31,723 nt of DNA from Tannockella sp964372125 (GTDB lineage Bacteria; Bacillota_I; Bacilli_A; Erysipelotrichales; Coprobacillaceae), in contig CAYJPL010000024.1 of NCBI GenBank assembly GCA_964372125.1, positions 1 to 31,723 on the forward strand. The letters are read 5' to 3'. The notes beneath the pieces were generated by a model. The model saw nothing but the letters and a program-made list of their open reading frames with translations. It had not been told where the DNA came from and ran no database searches. This document shows positions 24,072 to 31,670 of this stretch, piece by piece; the first letter of the stretch is position 1; every line of letters starts with the position of its first letter. A program made the translations under genes and the position numbers.

Positions 24072-25709
24072 TTATCTTTTGAATTTTTTTATTGTAACTT
24101 TAAAATCTTTATAAATAGCAACAATATAACAATCTTTTAATTGTTCTATTTTACTATACCTAAATAGCAACTCTTGATTTTCATCATGTTTTTCTACTAG
24201 ATTATGAATCACTTTTTTTATAGAATTCTTATCAATTCTTTGCTTCCACCAAACTTTTGGTTTAACCTTTGAAAGCCTTAGATAATCTTCAATAAGTTCA
24301 TCTTCTATATCATAATTATTTTCTATACAAAAATTATTAAGATATGTAAATAACTCATCATTTTGGTAGTGAATTGTCTTAAACTGCATTTTTTGGTAAT
24401 ACTTACCTAATTCCAAAAATAGCATAAATGGTGAATCAACATATGTAAGAAGTTTCTTCATAGCGATATTACATTTTCCACTATTCCAATATTTTTCTAA
24501 CATATCCTCCACAAGATGGATATCTTTAATATCATCAACTGATAAATGATTACCCTCAATTAACTCATAAGGAGCATCTTCTTGGTATACATAACCATAC
24601 TCATTTGCATCATTTCTTAAACTAGTTCCACGTAATAACTTTAAAAAACCAAGTTGTAACTCTTTTGGTCTAAATGCAAATACGTCATCAAATGATTGTT
24701 TAAATCGCTTGATTGTTTCTAATGGTAAACCTGCAATTAAATCTAAATGTAAATCAACAATACCATATTCCTGTATTTCAATGATTACATCTTTTAATCT
24801 TTCAAAATTCTGATACCTTTGCACCACTTTATTTGTTGGTTCATATGTAGACTGTATACCTATTTCGAATCTAAACATTCCCTTTGGAGCAACTTGATGG
24901 ATATGATCGATTATTGCCTGATCTAATACATCACCATTTATTTCAAATTGACATTCAACTGGATGTTTAAAATACTTAATAAGCATATCAATTATTGCGA
25001 TAGCATGACTACTTTTAGCGTTAAAGCTACGATCTAAAAACTTAATTGTTTTTACATTTGTTTTTGAAAGTTCTATTATTTGTTTTTCAATATATTCAAG
25101 ACTAAAAAAACGTAATCCTTTTTCTAAAGAGGATAGGCAATACTGACACTTATATGGACATCCACGACTTGTTTCAATATATAAAATTCTATGATTCATA
25201 GAGTTACTATCTTGTGATAATAAATAAGGCGATTCTAAATTCTCTATATACTTTAAATCTAATGCAATAGCCTGTCGATAATCACGATTTTCTTTTGTAC
25301 TAACCCCTTGAATGTGTACTTCTTGTTTTTGTTCAATTGCGGCTAAAAGTTGGTTTAATGTAAGTTCTCCTTCACCACTCATCACATAATCAATCATAAA
25401 ATTATCTAGAAAATAATCAATTTCGTAACTTACTTCTGGACCACCTAAAATAATTATAATATCACTGTTTTCTTTTTTTAACTGCAAACATATCTCTTGA
25501 ATCATTTCAACATTCCAAATATATGTACTAAATGCAACTACTTCCACATTCCTTGTACAAATATCTCTTACAATATCTTCTATTGTATCTTTAATTGTAT
25601 ACTCCACAAAATCTATATCATGATCATTTTTACATGCTACATATAATAATCTAAGTGATAGTGCTTTATGGATATACTTTGCATTTAACGTTGTCAGTAA
25701 TGTTTTCAT
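24072..25709 (-). CDS. B12-binding-domain radical SAM protein (DUF4080-type)
   Basis: 545 residues. An N-terminal cobalamin-binding-like Rossmann domain (about 1-130, starting LLTTLNAKYIHKALSLRLLY) is followed by a radical SAM barrel (about 170-400) with the cluster motif SRGCPYKCQYC (Cys184, Cys188, Cys191), and a C-terminal helical region with KPKVWWKQR. The DxHxxG histidine motif that ligates cobalamin is not seen in the first domain. The N-terminus and overall layout match a widespread anaerobe family with a DUF4080-type tail; its substrate is unknown. AGGAG precedes the ATG. It follows the M15 gene across a terminator hairpin. A weak 7-bp hairpin at 24065-24082 overlaps its stop codon. 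Confidence 0.85.
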   Translation of the reverse strand: MKTLLTTLNAKYIHKALSLRLLYVACKNDHDIDFVEYTIKDTIEDIVRDICTRNVEVVAFSTYIWNVEMIQEICLQLKKENSDIIIILGGPEVSYEIDYFLDNFMIDYVMSGEGELTLNQLLAAIEQKQEVHIQGVSTKENRDYRQAIALDLKYIENLESPYLLSQDSNSMNHRILYIETSRGCPYKCQYCLSSLEKGLRFFSLEYIEKQIIELSKTNVKTIKFLDRSFNAKSSHAIAIIDMLIKYFKHPVECQFEINGDVLDQAIIDHIHQVAPKGMFRFEIGIQSTYEPTNKVVQRYQNFERLKDVIIEIQEYGIVDLHLDLIAGLPLETIKRFKQSFDDVFAFRPKELQLGFLKLLRGTSLRNDANEYGYVYQEDAPYELIEGNHLSVDDIKDIHLVEDMLEKYWNSGKCNIAMKKLLTYVDSPFMLFLELGKYYQKMQFKTIHYQNDELFTYLNNFCIENNYDIEDELIEDYLRLSKVKPKVWWKQRIDKNSIKKVIHNLVEKHDENQELLFRYSKIEQLKDCYIVAIYKDFKVTIKKFKR

Positions 25710-25720
25710 TTTTTTCTCCT

Positions 25721-25751
25721 ATAAAAATAATCTAGGTTTCCCCTAGATTAT
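25721..25751 (-). terminator. Terminator after the M15 carboxypeptidase gene
   Basis: Minus-strand stem ATAATCTAGG / CCTAGATTAT, 10 perfect pairs with a five-base loop, followed by TTTTTA. It overlaps the stop codon of the M15 gene and lies just before the ribosome site of the radical SAM gene. Confidence 0.82.
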
Positions 25752-26995
25752 CTTACTTCTACTTCTGGAATAATATTATGTATCAAACAGTATTCTTCGT
25801 ATGTTAATCCAGATTCTTGTACAGCTGTTGCAAGATCAACTCCAATATAACGTAAATGCCATGGTTCATGGGCGATTCCTGTAATATCAGCAGTTTCATC
25901 ATGGAAACGTACAATGTACCCATATTTGTGTGCATTTTCTAATACCCAATCATATTCATCAGTATCACCAAATACAAGTCTTTCACCATCTAGTACACTT
26001 TGTGATGTTAGATCAATTCCTAATCCTGTTTGATGTTCGCTTGCTCCAGGTTGTGCAACGTATTGTGCTGCATATTGCCCACCATAAGCCTCTTCAAATT
26101 CATTATATGTTTCAACTTGTCGTTGATAACTACGATATGCACTATTTAAAACTAAATACATGTCATCTTTTTTTGCTTCTTCAACCATTTTTTCCAGTGC
26201 CGTCGCTGCCTCTTCACGTACTAAAGAATCAGTAGCATCTGGTGCGATTGGTACATTTGGCGTCACTAAATCTGATGGTTCATAGTCATTAGGTAAGTAA
26301 AAACCAACCTTTACAAGGTTTGTAATATCATCAGGATCTGTAATTTGATATTCTACTACTGGCTCATTTGTCGAAATAATAAATGGGTAATTTGTATACA
26401 CAACACTATATGTATAATCTTTTGATTCCTCATATTGCTCCATATATGCAAGCATATTCTTTAAATTATATCCTGTAATTTCACGATATGGTTTAGTTTC
26501 TGTTGCAGATAGATTATTATCAATTATAAATTGCAGACTCTCTTCATCAAACATAGAAACCATTTCCCATATATCATCACTAGAATATCCAAGACCTTCT
26601 AGAAAAGGAACTTGTGTTTTATATACTGTATCGATATACGTAACTACAACTTCTTTTTCTACATCTGCATGCATTTTTGAATATTTATCATATTCATCTA
26701 AATTTAGTGGATTTTCACTTAGCTCAATCCATTGATCAACATCATCAATTTTAGAATAATCCAATAATAATTGTTCTTCTTGTTTTGATAGTGTCAAAAT
26801 TGAACTTGTTTGTGACCATGAATATCCTTTAATCATTAATTGAATTCTAGTCAAATTAAAAAATATAATTACTCCAACCACGATTACTGCAACTACTGCT
26901 ACCACAAGTGCAACTCTACCTCTTTTTACACCACGTTTACGTGAACCATAGCTTCCGTAATAACCATAATCTGTTTTTTTTCTAAAACCTTTCAT
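25748..26995 (-). CDS. D-alanyl-D-alanine carboxypeptidase, M15B (VanY/DacB-like)
   Basis: 415 residues. A basic, Tyr/Gly-rich N-terminal tail (DYGYYGSYGSRKRG) precedes one membrane helix (about 27-47), a long extracytoplasmic linker region without a recognised domain (about 50-240) and a C-terminal M15 peptidase domain (about 250-410). Zinc and catalytic residues are intact: SAYRSYQRQ, SEHQTGLGID (His321, Asp328) and EPWHLRY (Glu377, His380). It trims the terminal D-Ala from peptidoglycan stem peptides outside the membrane. AAGGAGG precedes the ATG, 10 bases after fumB, so it appears co-transcribed with the fumarase genes. Confidence 0.92.
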   Translation of the reverse strand: MKGFRKKTDYGYYGSYGSRKRGVKRGRVALVVAVVAVIVVGVIIFFNLTRIQLMIKGYSWSQTSSILTLSKQEEQLLLDYSKIDDVDQWIELSENPLNLDEYDKYSKMHADVEKEVVVTYIDTVYKTQVPFLEGLGYSSDDIWEMVSMFDEESLQFIIDNNLSATETKPYREITGYNLKNMLAYMEQYEESKDYTYSVVYTNYPFIISTNEPVVEYQITDPDDITNLVKVGFYLPNDYEPSDLVTPNVPIAPDATDSLVREEAATALEKMVEEAKKDDMYLVLNSAYRSYQRQVETYNEFEEAYGGQYAAQYVAQPGASEHQTGLGIDLTSQSVLDGERLVFGDTDEYDWVLENAHKYGYIVRFHDETADITGIAHEPWHLRYIGVDLATAVQESGLTYEEYCLIHNIIPEVEVR

Positions 26996-27005
26996 TACTT
27001 CCTCC

Positions 27006-27563
27006 TTATTTACAGTATTCTTCTAGATAATGACTTCTTCCTAGTTGATATACATCATTTCCTTTACTATCTATTATTACTACAAGTGGCATATCTTCAA
27101 CTTTTAGCCTACGGATTGCCTCTGGACCTAAGTCCTCAAATGCAATAATATCGCATTGCTTGATACAAGATGAAATAATTGCACCTGCACCACCAATAGC
27201 ACCAAAATACACTCCACCATGTTCAACAATGGCAGCTTTCACTTCCTTAGTTCTATAACCTTTTCCAATCATTGAACGTAACCCCAGTTCAATAAATGTA
27301 GGAGCATACATATCCATTCTCCCAGAGGTAGTTGGTCCACCACTTCCAAATACCTGACCTTCTTTACTTGGCGTAGGACCTACATAAAATATTGTTTGAT
27401 CTACCATATCAAATGGTAGTTTTTTTCCTTCATTATGTAATTCTAATAAACGTTTATGGGCTGCATCTCTTCCGGTATATATTGTTCCACTTAATAGTAT
27501 TTCATCACCAGCCTTCAATGTCGCAAGTTTTTCTACTGTAAGAGGAGTTTCCAACTTTATCAT
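27006..27563 (-). CDS. fumB: Class I fumarate hydratase (or tartrate dehydratase) beta subunit
   Basis: 185 residues, corresponding to the C-terminal domain of single-chain class I fumarases. Visible landmarks are GDEILLSGTIYTGRDAAHKR, the GPTTSGRMD loop and the KQCDIIAFEDLGPEAIRRL region. Together with the alpha subunit it forms an iron-sulfur hydratase converting fumarate and malate. The start at 27563 has AGGAGG seven bases upstream and its ATG overlaps the alpha subunit's TGA in an ATGA junction. The pair could instead be L-tartrate dehydratase; the two families are not separable by eye here. The gene symbol follows the two-subunit naming and is tentative. Confidence 0.88.
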   Translation of the reverse strand: MIKLETPLTVEKLATLKAGDEILLSGTIYTGRDAAHKRLLELHNEGKKLPFDMVDQTIFYVGPTPSKEGQVFGSGGPTTSGRMDMYAPTFIELGLRSMIGKGYRTKEVKAAIVEHGGVYFGAIGGAGAIISSCIKQCDIIAFEDLGPEAIRRLKVEDMPLVVIIDSKGNDVYQLGRSHYLEEYCK

Positions 27564-28405
27564 AATATTACCTCCTGACATCTAGCAACATGACAACAAA
27601 TACTTATCGCCACAGGCAATCCTGCTATATGGGTTGGGTATGTCTCGATATTTAAAGATAAAGCAGTTGTTTTCCCACCATATCCAGCAGGACCAATACC
27701 CAATCCATTTATCATATCCAATAATTCTTTTTCCAACGCAGCATAACGTTCATCTATATGACTTGTACCTATTTCGCGTGTCATTGCCTTTTTAGCTAGT
27801 TGACAAACCTTATCAAATGAACCTCCAATTCCAACTCCAATTACCATTGGTGGACATGCATTTGGGCCAGCTGTTTCAACAGCTTCTTTTATAAATTCCT
27901 TTACCCCTTGTACTCCTTGACTTGGTTTTAACATTCTTACTTGTGACATATTTTCAGAACCAAACCCTTTTGGCGCAACTTTAATTTTAAATATATCACC
28001 TTCTACAATTTCATAAGAAATAATTGCAGGTGTATTATCTTTAGTATTAATACGGTCAAATAATGGGTCATCAACCACAGATTTACGTAGGTATCCATTT
28101 TCATACCCTTGGCGAACGCCTTGATGAATTGCTTCTTGAAGGCTTCCATCAATGATTTTTACATCTTGCCCCATTGTAATATAAACAAATGCCATCCCTG
28201 TATCTTGACAAATAGGCATCTTTTTCTCACTAGCAATCCTTGCATTTTCAACAACTACATCTAGTGTCTTTTTTGCAAGTGGATAAGGCTCATTATCTCT
28301 ACTTAAAGTTAGTGCCTTAGATACATCACTAGGTAAATAGTAATTAGCTTGTATACATAACTTTTCTACTTCATTTATAATTTGATGACATGATATTTCT
28401 TTCAT
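27560..28405 (-). CDS. fumA: Class I fumarate hydratase (or tartrate dehydratase) alpha subunit
   Basis: 281 residues, the usual length of the separate alpha subunit. Iron-sulfur cluster cysteines are in MPICQDTGMAF (Cys66), AGPNACPPMVIGVGIGG and the C-terminal ICCHVARC. The segment GIGPAGYGGKTTALSL is characteristic. The enzyme is oxygen-sensitive, consistent with an anaerobe. The gene lies 12 bases after an RpiR-type regulator gene and overlaps the beta subunit by four bases. Substrate may be fumarate/malate or tartrate; a lone regulator of the sugar-phosphate-sensing type next to it leaves this open. Confidence 0.9.
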   Translation of the reverse strand: MKEISCHQIINEVEKLCIQANYYLPSDVSKALTLSRDNEPYPLAKKTLDVVVENARIASEKKMPICQDTGMAFVYITMGQDVKIIDGSLQEAIHQGVRQGYENGYLRKSVVDDPLFDRINTKDNTPAIISYEIVEGDIFKIKVAPKGFGSENMSQVRMLKPSQGVQGVKEFIKEAVETAGPNACPPMVIGVGIGGSFDKVCQLAKKAMTREIGTSHIDERYAALEKELLDMINGLGIGPAGYGGKTTALSLNIETYPTHIAGLPVAISICCHVARCQEVIL

Positions 28406-28417
28406 AAATACTCCTAT

Positions 28418-29248
28418 CTATGTAATATAATCTTTTTCTAAATATTGTGATACTTCTGGAAAGTATAATGCATAATACCTAAGCGCCATTAATTCTACAG
28501 CAGTAAGCATTGCGTGTTTTCCGGTTTTTCTAATTTTATCATTACCAATATAGATTGTATGATCAACAGGTATTCCAATTTCATTATTTTCATTGCTAGT
28601 TACTAATATTATTTTCGCATTTGATTTTTTCATATACTGTAATCCTTTGTAGCCATTATGTGCATAATATCCATTCACTGAAAACAAAATAGCTACTGAA
28701 TCTTTCGTTAATGATTTTGCACATTCTACTTGTCTATTTGTATCCATATGTGCAACAGTGAACTTTTCTAACATTAATAAGTCAGTTTGTAAATGGAGTG
28801 CTGCCGAATGTGAAAACTGTGTTCCAAAAAAAACAACATCATCACTTCTATGAATTAATTCCAATACCTTATCAATTATTTTCCAATCAAGAAATTTATG
28901 TAATTCTAAAATATTTTCACTAATAACGTTTGCGTATTCTTTTGTTGCTAAAACCGGATTTTCTTTCATTTTGTCTAATGGAACTCTCACTAAATTATTA
29001 AAAGTTTTTGTTCCTGATGTAAAATCATAACACTCTTGTTTTAGGTGTGCAAAGTTTTCATATCCTAGTGTTCTACAAAATCTTGAGATTGTAGCTGGTG
29101 AAACAAAACACTCTTTTGCTAGATGGCTAATCCCCATTGAAGACACCTTTCGAAAATTATGTGCCATATACCAAGCAATATTATAATTTGTGTCAGACTC
29201 ACTTGCTGTATCTAAAAAAACAATCAATCGATAAAATAAGTTTTTCAT
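28418..29248 (-). CDS. MurR/RpiR family transcriptional regulator next to the fumarase genes
   Basis: 276 residues with an N-terminal RpiR helix-turn-helix (about 1-75; LAKECFVSPATISRFCRTLG) and a C-terminal SIS domain (about 115-265; VAILFSVNGYY, KIILVTSNENN). It is clearly diverged from the pair at 412-1915. The ATG at 29248 has AGGAGG eight bases upstream; a longer frame to 29323 has no ribosome site. It stands first in a run with fumA, fumB and the M15 gene, with 12 bases to fumA, so it is likely co-transcribed with and may control them. RpiR proteins normally sense phosphosugars, so the target could lie elsewhere. Confidence 0.88.
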   Translation of the reverse strand: MKNLFYRLIVFLDTASESDTNYNIAWYMAHNFRKVSSMGISHLAKECFVSPATISRFCRTLGYENFAHLKQECYDFTSGTKTFNNLVRVPLDKMKENPVLATKEYANVISENILELHKFLDWKIIDKVLELIHRSDDVVFFGTQFSHSAALHLQTDLLMLEKFTVAHMDTNRQVECAKSLTKDSVAILFSVNGYYAHNGYKGLQYMKKSNAKIILVTSNENNEIGIPVDHTIYIGNDKIRKTGKHAMLTAVELMALRYYALYFPEVSQYLEKDYIT

Positions 29249-29332
29249 TAACACACCCTCCTTACTTCGTAAATTATACACTATATTTTGTATCTTGGGT
29301 ATAATAAATATGTACATAATCATTGTTTTTCA

Positions 29333-29505
29333 ATCACATATTTTTTGACAAATTGTTTATATAAAATTCACATTTCTTTTCTATACTATATCTTGTAGTT
29401 AAGATTTTTTCATTTTCCCTTAATATAATAATATAAACTACATGATATCAATCCCTAGATATCAAAGAAACCAGGCTCCCTACCTGGTTTTTTATTTTTT
29501 TGTAT
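29333..29505. repeat. 173-bp tandem repeat, copy 1
   Basis: First copy of a duplicated, non-coding, AT-rich unit. It contains a TATAAT-like box (29424-29429), an inverted repeat TGATATC / GATATCA near 29443-29464 and a terminator hairpin at 29468-29496. The gene-free stretch 29249-29749 is essentially this repeat, its second copy, the assembly gap, and about 85 bases of rpiR leader. Confidence 0.85.
29468..29499 (+). terminator. Terminator hairpin in repeat copy 1
   Basis: AAACCAGG (29468-29475) and CCTGGTTT (29483-29490) pair around a seven-base loop and are followed on the plus strand by TTTATTTTTTT. The minus-strand side has a weaker U tract. No plus-strand coding gene precedes it, so the matching transcript may be a small RNA. 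Confidence 0.7.
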
Positions 29506-29596
29506 ATCACATATTTTTCGACAACTTGTTTATATAGAATACACATTTCTTTTCTATACTATATCTTGTAGTTAAGATTTTTTCATTTTCCCTTAA

Positions 29597-29696
29597 NNNN
29601 NNNNNNNNNNNNNNNNNNNNNNNNNNNNNNNNNNNNNNNNNNNNNNNNNNNNNNNNNNNNNNNNNNNNNNNNNNNNNNNNNNNNNNNNNNNNNNNN
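29597..29696. other. Assembly gap of exactly 100 Ns
   Basis: A run of exactly 100 Ns, a customary placeholder for a gap of unknown size. It lies inside the second repeat copy, so it was probably caused by the repeat. The true missing length would be 22 bases for two copies, or 22 plus multiples of 173 for more. Confidence 0.95.
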
Positions 29697-29718
29697 TATC
29701 AATCCCTAGATATCAAAG

Positions 29719-29750
29719 AAACCAGGCTCCCTACCTGGTTTTTTATTTTT
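29719..29750 (+). terminator. Terminator hairpin in repeat copy 2
   Basis: Same hairpin as in copy 1: AAACCAGG (29719-29726) and CCTGGTTT (29734-29741), then a T-rich tract that runs up to the stop codon of the dipeptidase gene. On the minus strand it could also act as that gene's terminator. Confidence 0.75.
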
Positions 29751-30727
29751 TATAAAACATCTTTATAAACTCTACATATATTTTTATATGCAATTTTAGA
29801 TATATCTTCATCAGAAAATCCACGAACTTTTAGTGCATCAAATAGCAAATGCATCTTTGATGCATTTGTAATTTCAATATCATCTCCAATGCCATCAAAA
29901 TCACTCCCTAATGCAACAACATCAATTCCCCCAATAGAAACGATATACTCTATATGAGCAACTAAATCACTAATATATCCAAACACATGATCTTTTGTCG
30001 TTGTAAATAGAGAACAAAAATTAATTCCAATTACTCCACCACGCTTTGATATTTTATCAATCATATCATCACTTAGATTACGTCCAACATCAGTAATTTT
30101 TCGCGCATTACTATGGGAAGCGATAAACGGCTTTTTTGTATATTTCAAAACGTCATAAAACACCGCATCACTTGCATGTGATACATCAATTATCATCTTT
30201 AATCTTTCCATCTCTTTAACATACTCAATGCCATATTTCGTTAATCCGTTTTTAGTATCAATGTTATCAAAAGAACAACTTCTTGTTGCATCAATATTTG
30301 GATATCCAATTGCATTTGGATAGTTCCAGGTCAACCCTATCATTCGTACTCCAAGATCATAATAATACGATAATTTACTAATATCTTGATTCATGACATC
30401 GCCTTCTTCTAAAGACAGCATTGCACTTATCTTCCCAGATTTATAATTACTAATTATATCCTCATAATTATATGCAACCGCAATGACATCACTATGATTA
30501 TTGATTTCCTGATAGAATCGATCAATTCCGCGTGCTACAAAATTCTCTCGCCCCTCTTTACAATCATATGGCGTAAATATTGCAAAAGTTTGTAGCATAT
30601 AGTTACTCTGTTTCAATTTTGAAATTGTTATATGAAAATCATTATTGCTTAGCGTTTTTTCACTATCTTCACAACTCATTAGTCTAGTTATTGTATCACA
30701 GTGTAAATCTATTATCATTTCTGACAT
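29750..30727 (-). CDS. Membrane dipeptidase family (M19) peptidase
   Basis: 325 residues. A zinc-dependent dipeptidase of the renal dipeptidase family, which cleaves a broad range of dipeptides including D-amino-acid forms. Metal ligands are visible: IDLHCDT (His9, Asp11), SLEEGD, IDVSHAS, ASHSNAR and the GSDFDG loop. No signal peptide is seen, so it should act in the cytoplasm as is usual in Bacillota. Its ATG follows the stop of the small upstream gene by one base, with only a distant GGAT, so translation is probably coupled. It is read from the divergent promoter at 30989-31017. Confidence 0.92.
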   Translation of the reverse strand: MSEMIIDLHCDTITRLMSCEDSEKTLSNNDFHITISKLKQSNYMLQTFAIFTPYDCKEGRENFVARGIDRFYQEINNHSDVIAVAYNYEDIISNYKSGKISAMLSLEEGDVMNQDISKLSYYYDLGVRMIGLTWNYPNAIGYPNIDATRSCSFDNIDTKNGLTKYGIEYVKEMERLKMIIDVSHASDAVFYDVLKYTKKPFIASHSNARKITDVGRNLSDDMIDKISKRGGVIGINFCSLFTTTKDHVFGYISDLVAHIEYIVSIGGIDVVALGSDFDGIGDDIEITNASKMHLLFDALKVRGFSDEDISKIAYKNICRVYKDVL

Positions 30728-30728
30728 A

Positions 30729-30977
30729 CTATAGTTCTATATCCTTATATAGAGTAGTACTACCCTTTGTTTTCTCTAGCCAAGTACGCGCTTCTTCCAT
30801 GGCTTCATCTTGAATATCACCTTCAATAATACCCACAATCACCAAATGATATACATCATAAATACTTTGCCATAAAGCGTCTAAAGTATCACTATCTTGC
30901 GCTTTAATGTCAGCCTGTTCACTCTCTGCATATAATTCCAAGTTTCTACCTTCAATAATTAGTTCTTCCATTAACAT
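30729..30977 (-). CDS. Small acidic protein of unknown function
   Basis: 82 residues, strongly acidic and probably all helical, with no recognised motif and no membrane segment; LWQSIYDVYHLVIVGIIEGD is the most hydrophobic part. The start is the ATG at 30977, six bases after AGGAGG; the TTG at 30983 abuts the ribosome site and is excluded. It is followed after one base by the dipeptidase gene and is divergent from another small gene across a palindrome. A role linked to the peptidase is suggested only by position. Confidence 0.75.
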   Translation of the reverse strand: MLMEELIIEGRNLELYAESEQADIKAQDSDTLDALWQSIYDVYHLVIVGIIEGDIQDEAMEEARTWLEKTKGSTTLYKDIEL

Positions 30978-30988
30978 ATTCAACCTCC

Positions 30989-31017
30989 TTTATGATATAC
31001 TACTAGTATATCATAAA
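30989..31017. promoter_or_regulatory. Perfect palindrome containing overlapping divergent promoters
   Basis: TTTATGATATAC (30989-31000) and GTATATCATAAA (31006-31017) are exact reverse complements around TACTA. Because of the symmetry, both strands carry the extended -10 sequence TGATATACT (plus-strand -10 at 30996-31001, minus-strand -10 at 31005-31010). Ribosome sites for both divergent small genes start within a few bases of the palindrome's edges, leaving leaders of roughly 20-26 bases. A dimeric regulator could bind here and control both sides at once. Confidence 0.65.
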
Positions 31018-31033
31018 AGTAAAGGAGTCGCTT

Positions 31034-31273
31034 ATGAAGAAGACAGTTTCTGTATTAGATGTACTAAAAGTAAATACAATGTTTAAGGAAAAAGAAATAA
31101 AATATTACCTTCGTATAAATGGTTCTTGCGGCTGTCAAGGTTTAGTCTTATTAAGCCAAGGTGATGAATATCCTGCTGATTATCTGTGTAATTTGATCAA
31201 TGAGGTACTAAAAGATAAATTTCTAAAAGTGAAACCTGGAACAATAAATCCATATAATTTGATTTTATTTTAA
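31034..31273 (+). CDS. Small protein of unknown function with a Cys-Gly-Cys motif
   Basis: 79 residues, not recognised. It has a basic N-terminus, a central GSCGCQG turn with two of its three cysteines, and alternating hydrophobic segments but no membrane helix. The CGC could bind a metal or form a disulfide; nothing in the sequence proves it. AAAGGAG precedes the ATG. It is divergent from the small acidic gene at 30729-30977 and shares its promoter palindrome; about 67 bases separate it from the tRNA cluster. No hairpin terminator is visible after its stop. Confidence 0.7.
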   Translation: MKKTVSVLDVLKVNTMFKEKEIKYYLRINGSCGCQGLVLLSQGDEYPADYLCNLINEVLKDKFLKVKPGTINPYNLILF

Positions 31274-31290
31274 TTTTTTTTAAAAATGTG

Positions 31291-31319
31291 TTGCACAACC
31301 AATATAATAATGCTATTAT
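31291..31319 (+). promoter_or_regulatory. Promoter of the tRNA operon
   Basis: TTGCAC (31291-31296) and TATTAT (31314-31319) are separated by 17 bases, and the -10 is extended by an upstream TGC. The first tRNA begins 22 bases later. Confidence 0.75.
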
Positions 31320-31340
31320 ATTAAGGCATTCACATGCAAT

Positions 31341-31416
31341 GCTTGAATAGCTCAGTTGGTAGAGCAATCGGCTGTTAACCGATCGGTCGCAGGTTCGAGT
31401 CCTGCTTCAAGCGCCA
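31341..31416 (+). tRNA. tRNA-Asn (anticodon GTT)
   Basis: Acceptor arms GCTTGAA and TTCAAGC pair fully; the anticodon loop CTGTTAA sits on the stem ATCGG/CCGAT; the T-loop TTCGAGT is present and CCA is encoded. Confidence 0.96.
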
Positions 31417-31419
31417 TGT

Positions 31420-31495
31420 GGCTCGTTGGAGAAACGGTTAACTCACTTGCCTTTCACGCAAGCATTCACGGGTTCGAATCCCGTACGAGTCACCA
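31420..31495 (+). tRNA. tRNA-Glu (anticodon TTC)
   Basis: Acceptor arms GGCTCGT and ACGAGTC pair with one G-U; the anticodon loop CTTTCAC sits on CTTGC/GCAAG; the T-arm GGGTTCGAATCCC is perfect and CCA is encoded. It lies three bases after tRNA-Asn. Confidence 0.96.
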
Positions 31496-31498
31496 TAT

Positions 31499-31574
31499 GG
31501 AGGTTTAGCTCAGTTGGGAGAGCATCTGCCTTACAAGCAGAGGGTCAGCGGTTCGAGCCCGTTAACCTCCACCA
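31499..31574 (+). tRNA. tRNA-Val (anticodon TAC)
   Basis: Acceptor arms GGAGGTT and AACCTCC pair fully; the anticodon loop CTTACAA sits on TCTGC/GCAGA; CCA is encoded. Confidence 0.96.
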
Positions 31575-31589
31575 TTATTTTATTTATAA

Positions 31590-31665
<76 letters not shown>

Positions 31666-31670
31666 TTTAT

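Larger units (their letters stand above)
29506..29750. repeat. 173-bp tandem repeat, copy 2, interrupted by the assembly gap
   Basis: The left 91 bases (29506-29596) match copy 1 (29333-29423) with four substitutions, all in the first 45 bases. The right part (29697-29749) is identical to the end of copy 1 and carries the same hairpin. The Ns lie exactly where 22 bases of copy 1 (29424-29445) would fall. Confidence 0.85.

Noticed and set aside
29440..29538. A 31-codon plus-strand frame in the repeat region
   Set aside because: It has no ribosome site, reads through the terminator hairpin, and would not be kept by the differences between the copies.
29333..29750. T-box riboswitch in the repeat units
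   Set aside because: The conserved T-box AGGGTGG-type sequence is absent, and no plus-strand aminoacylation or amino acid gene follows.
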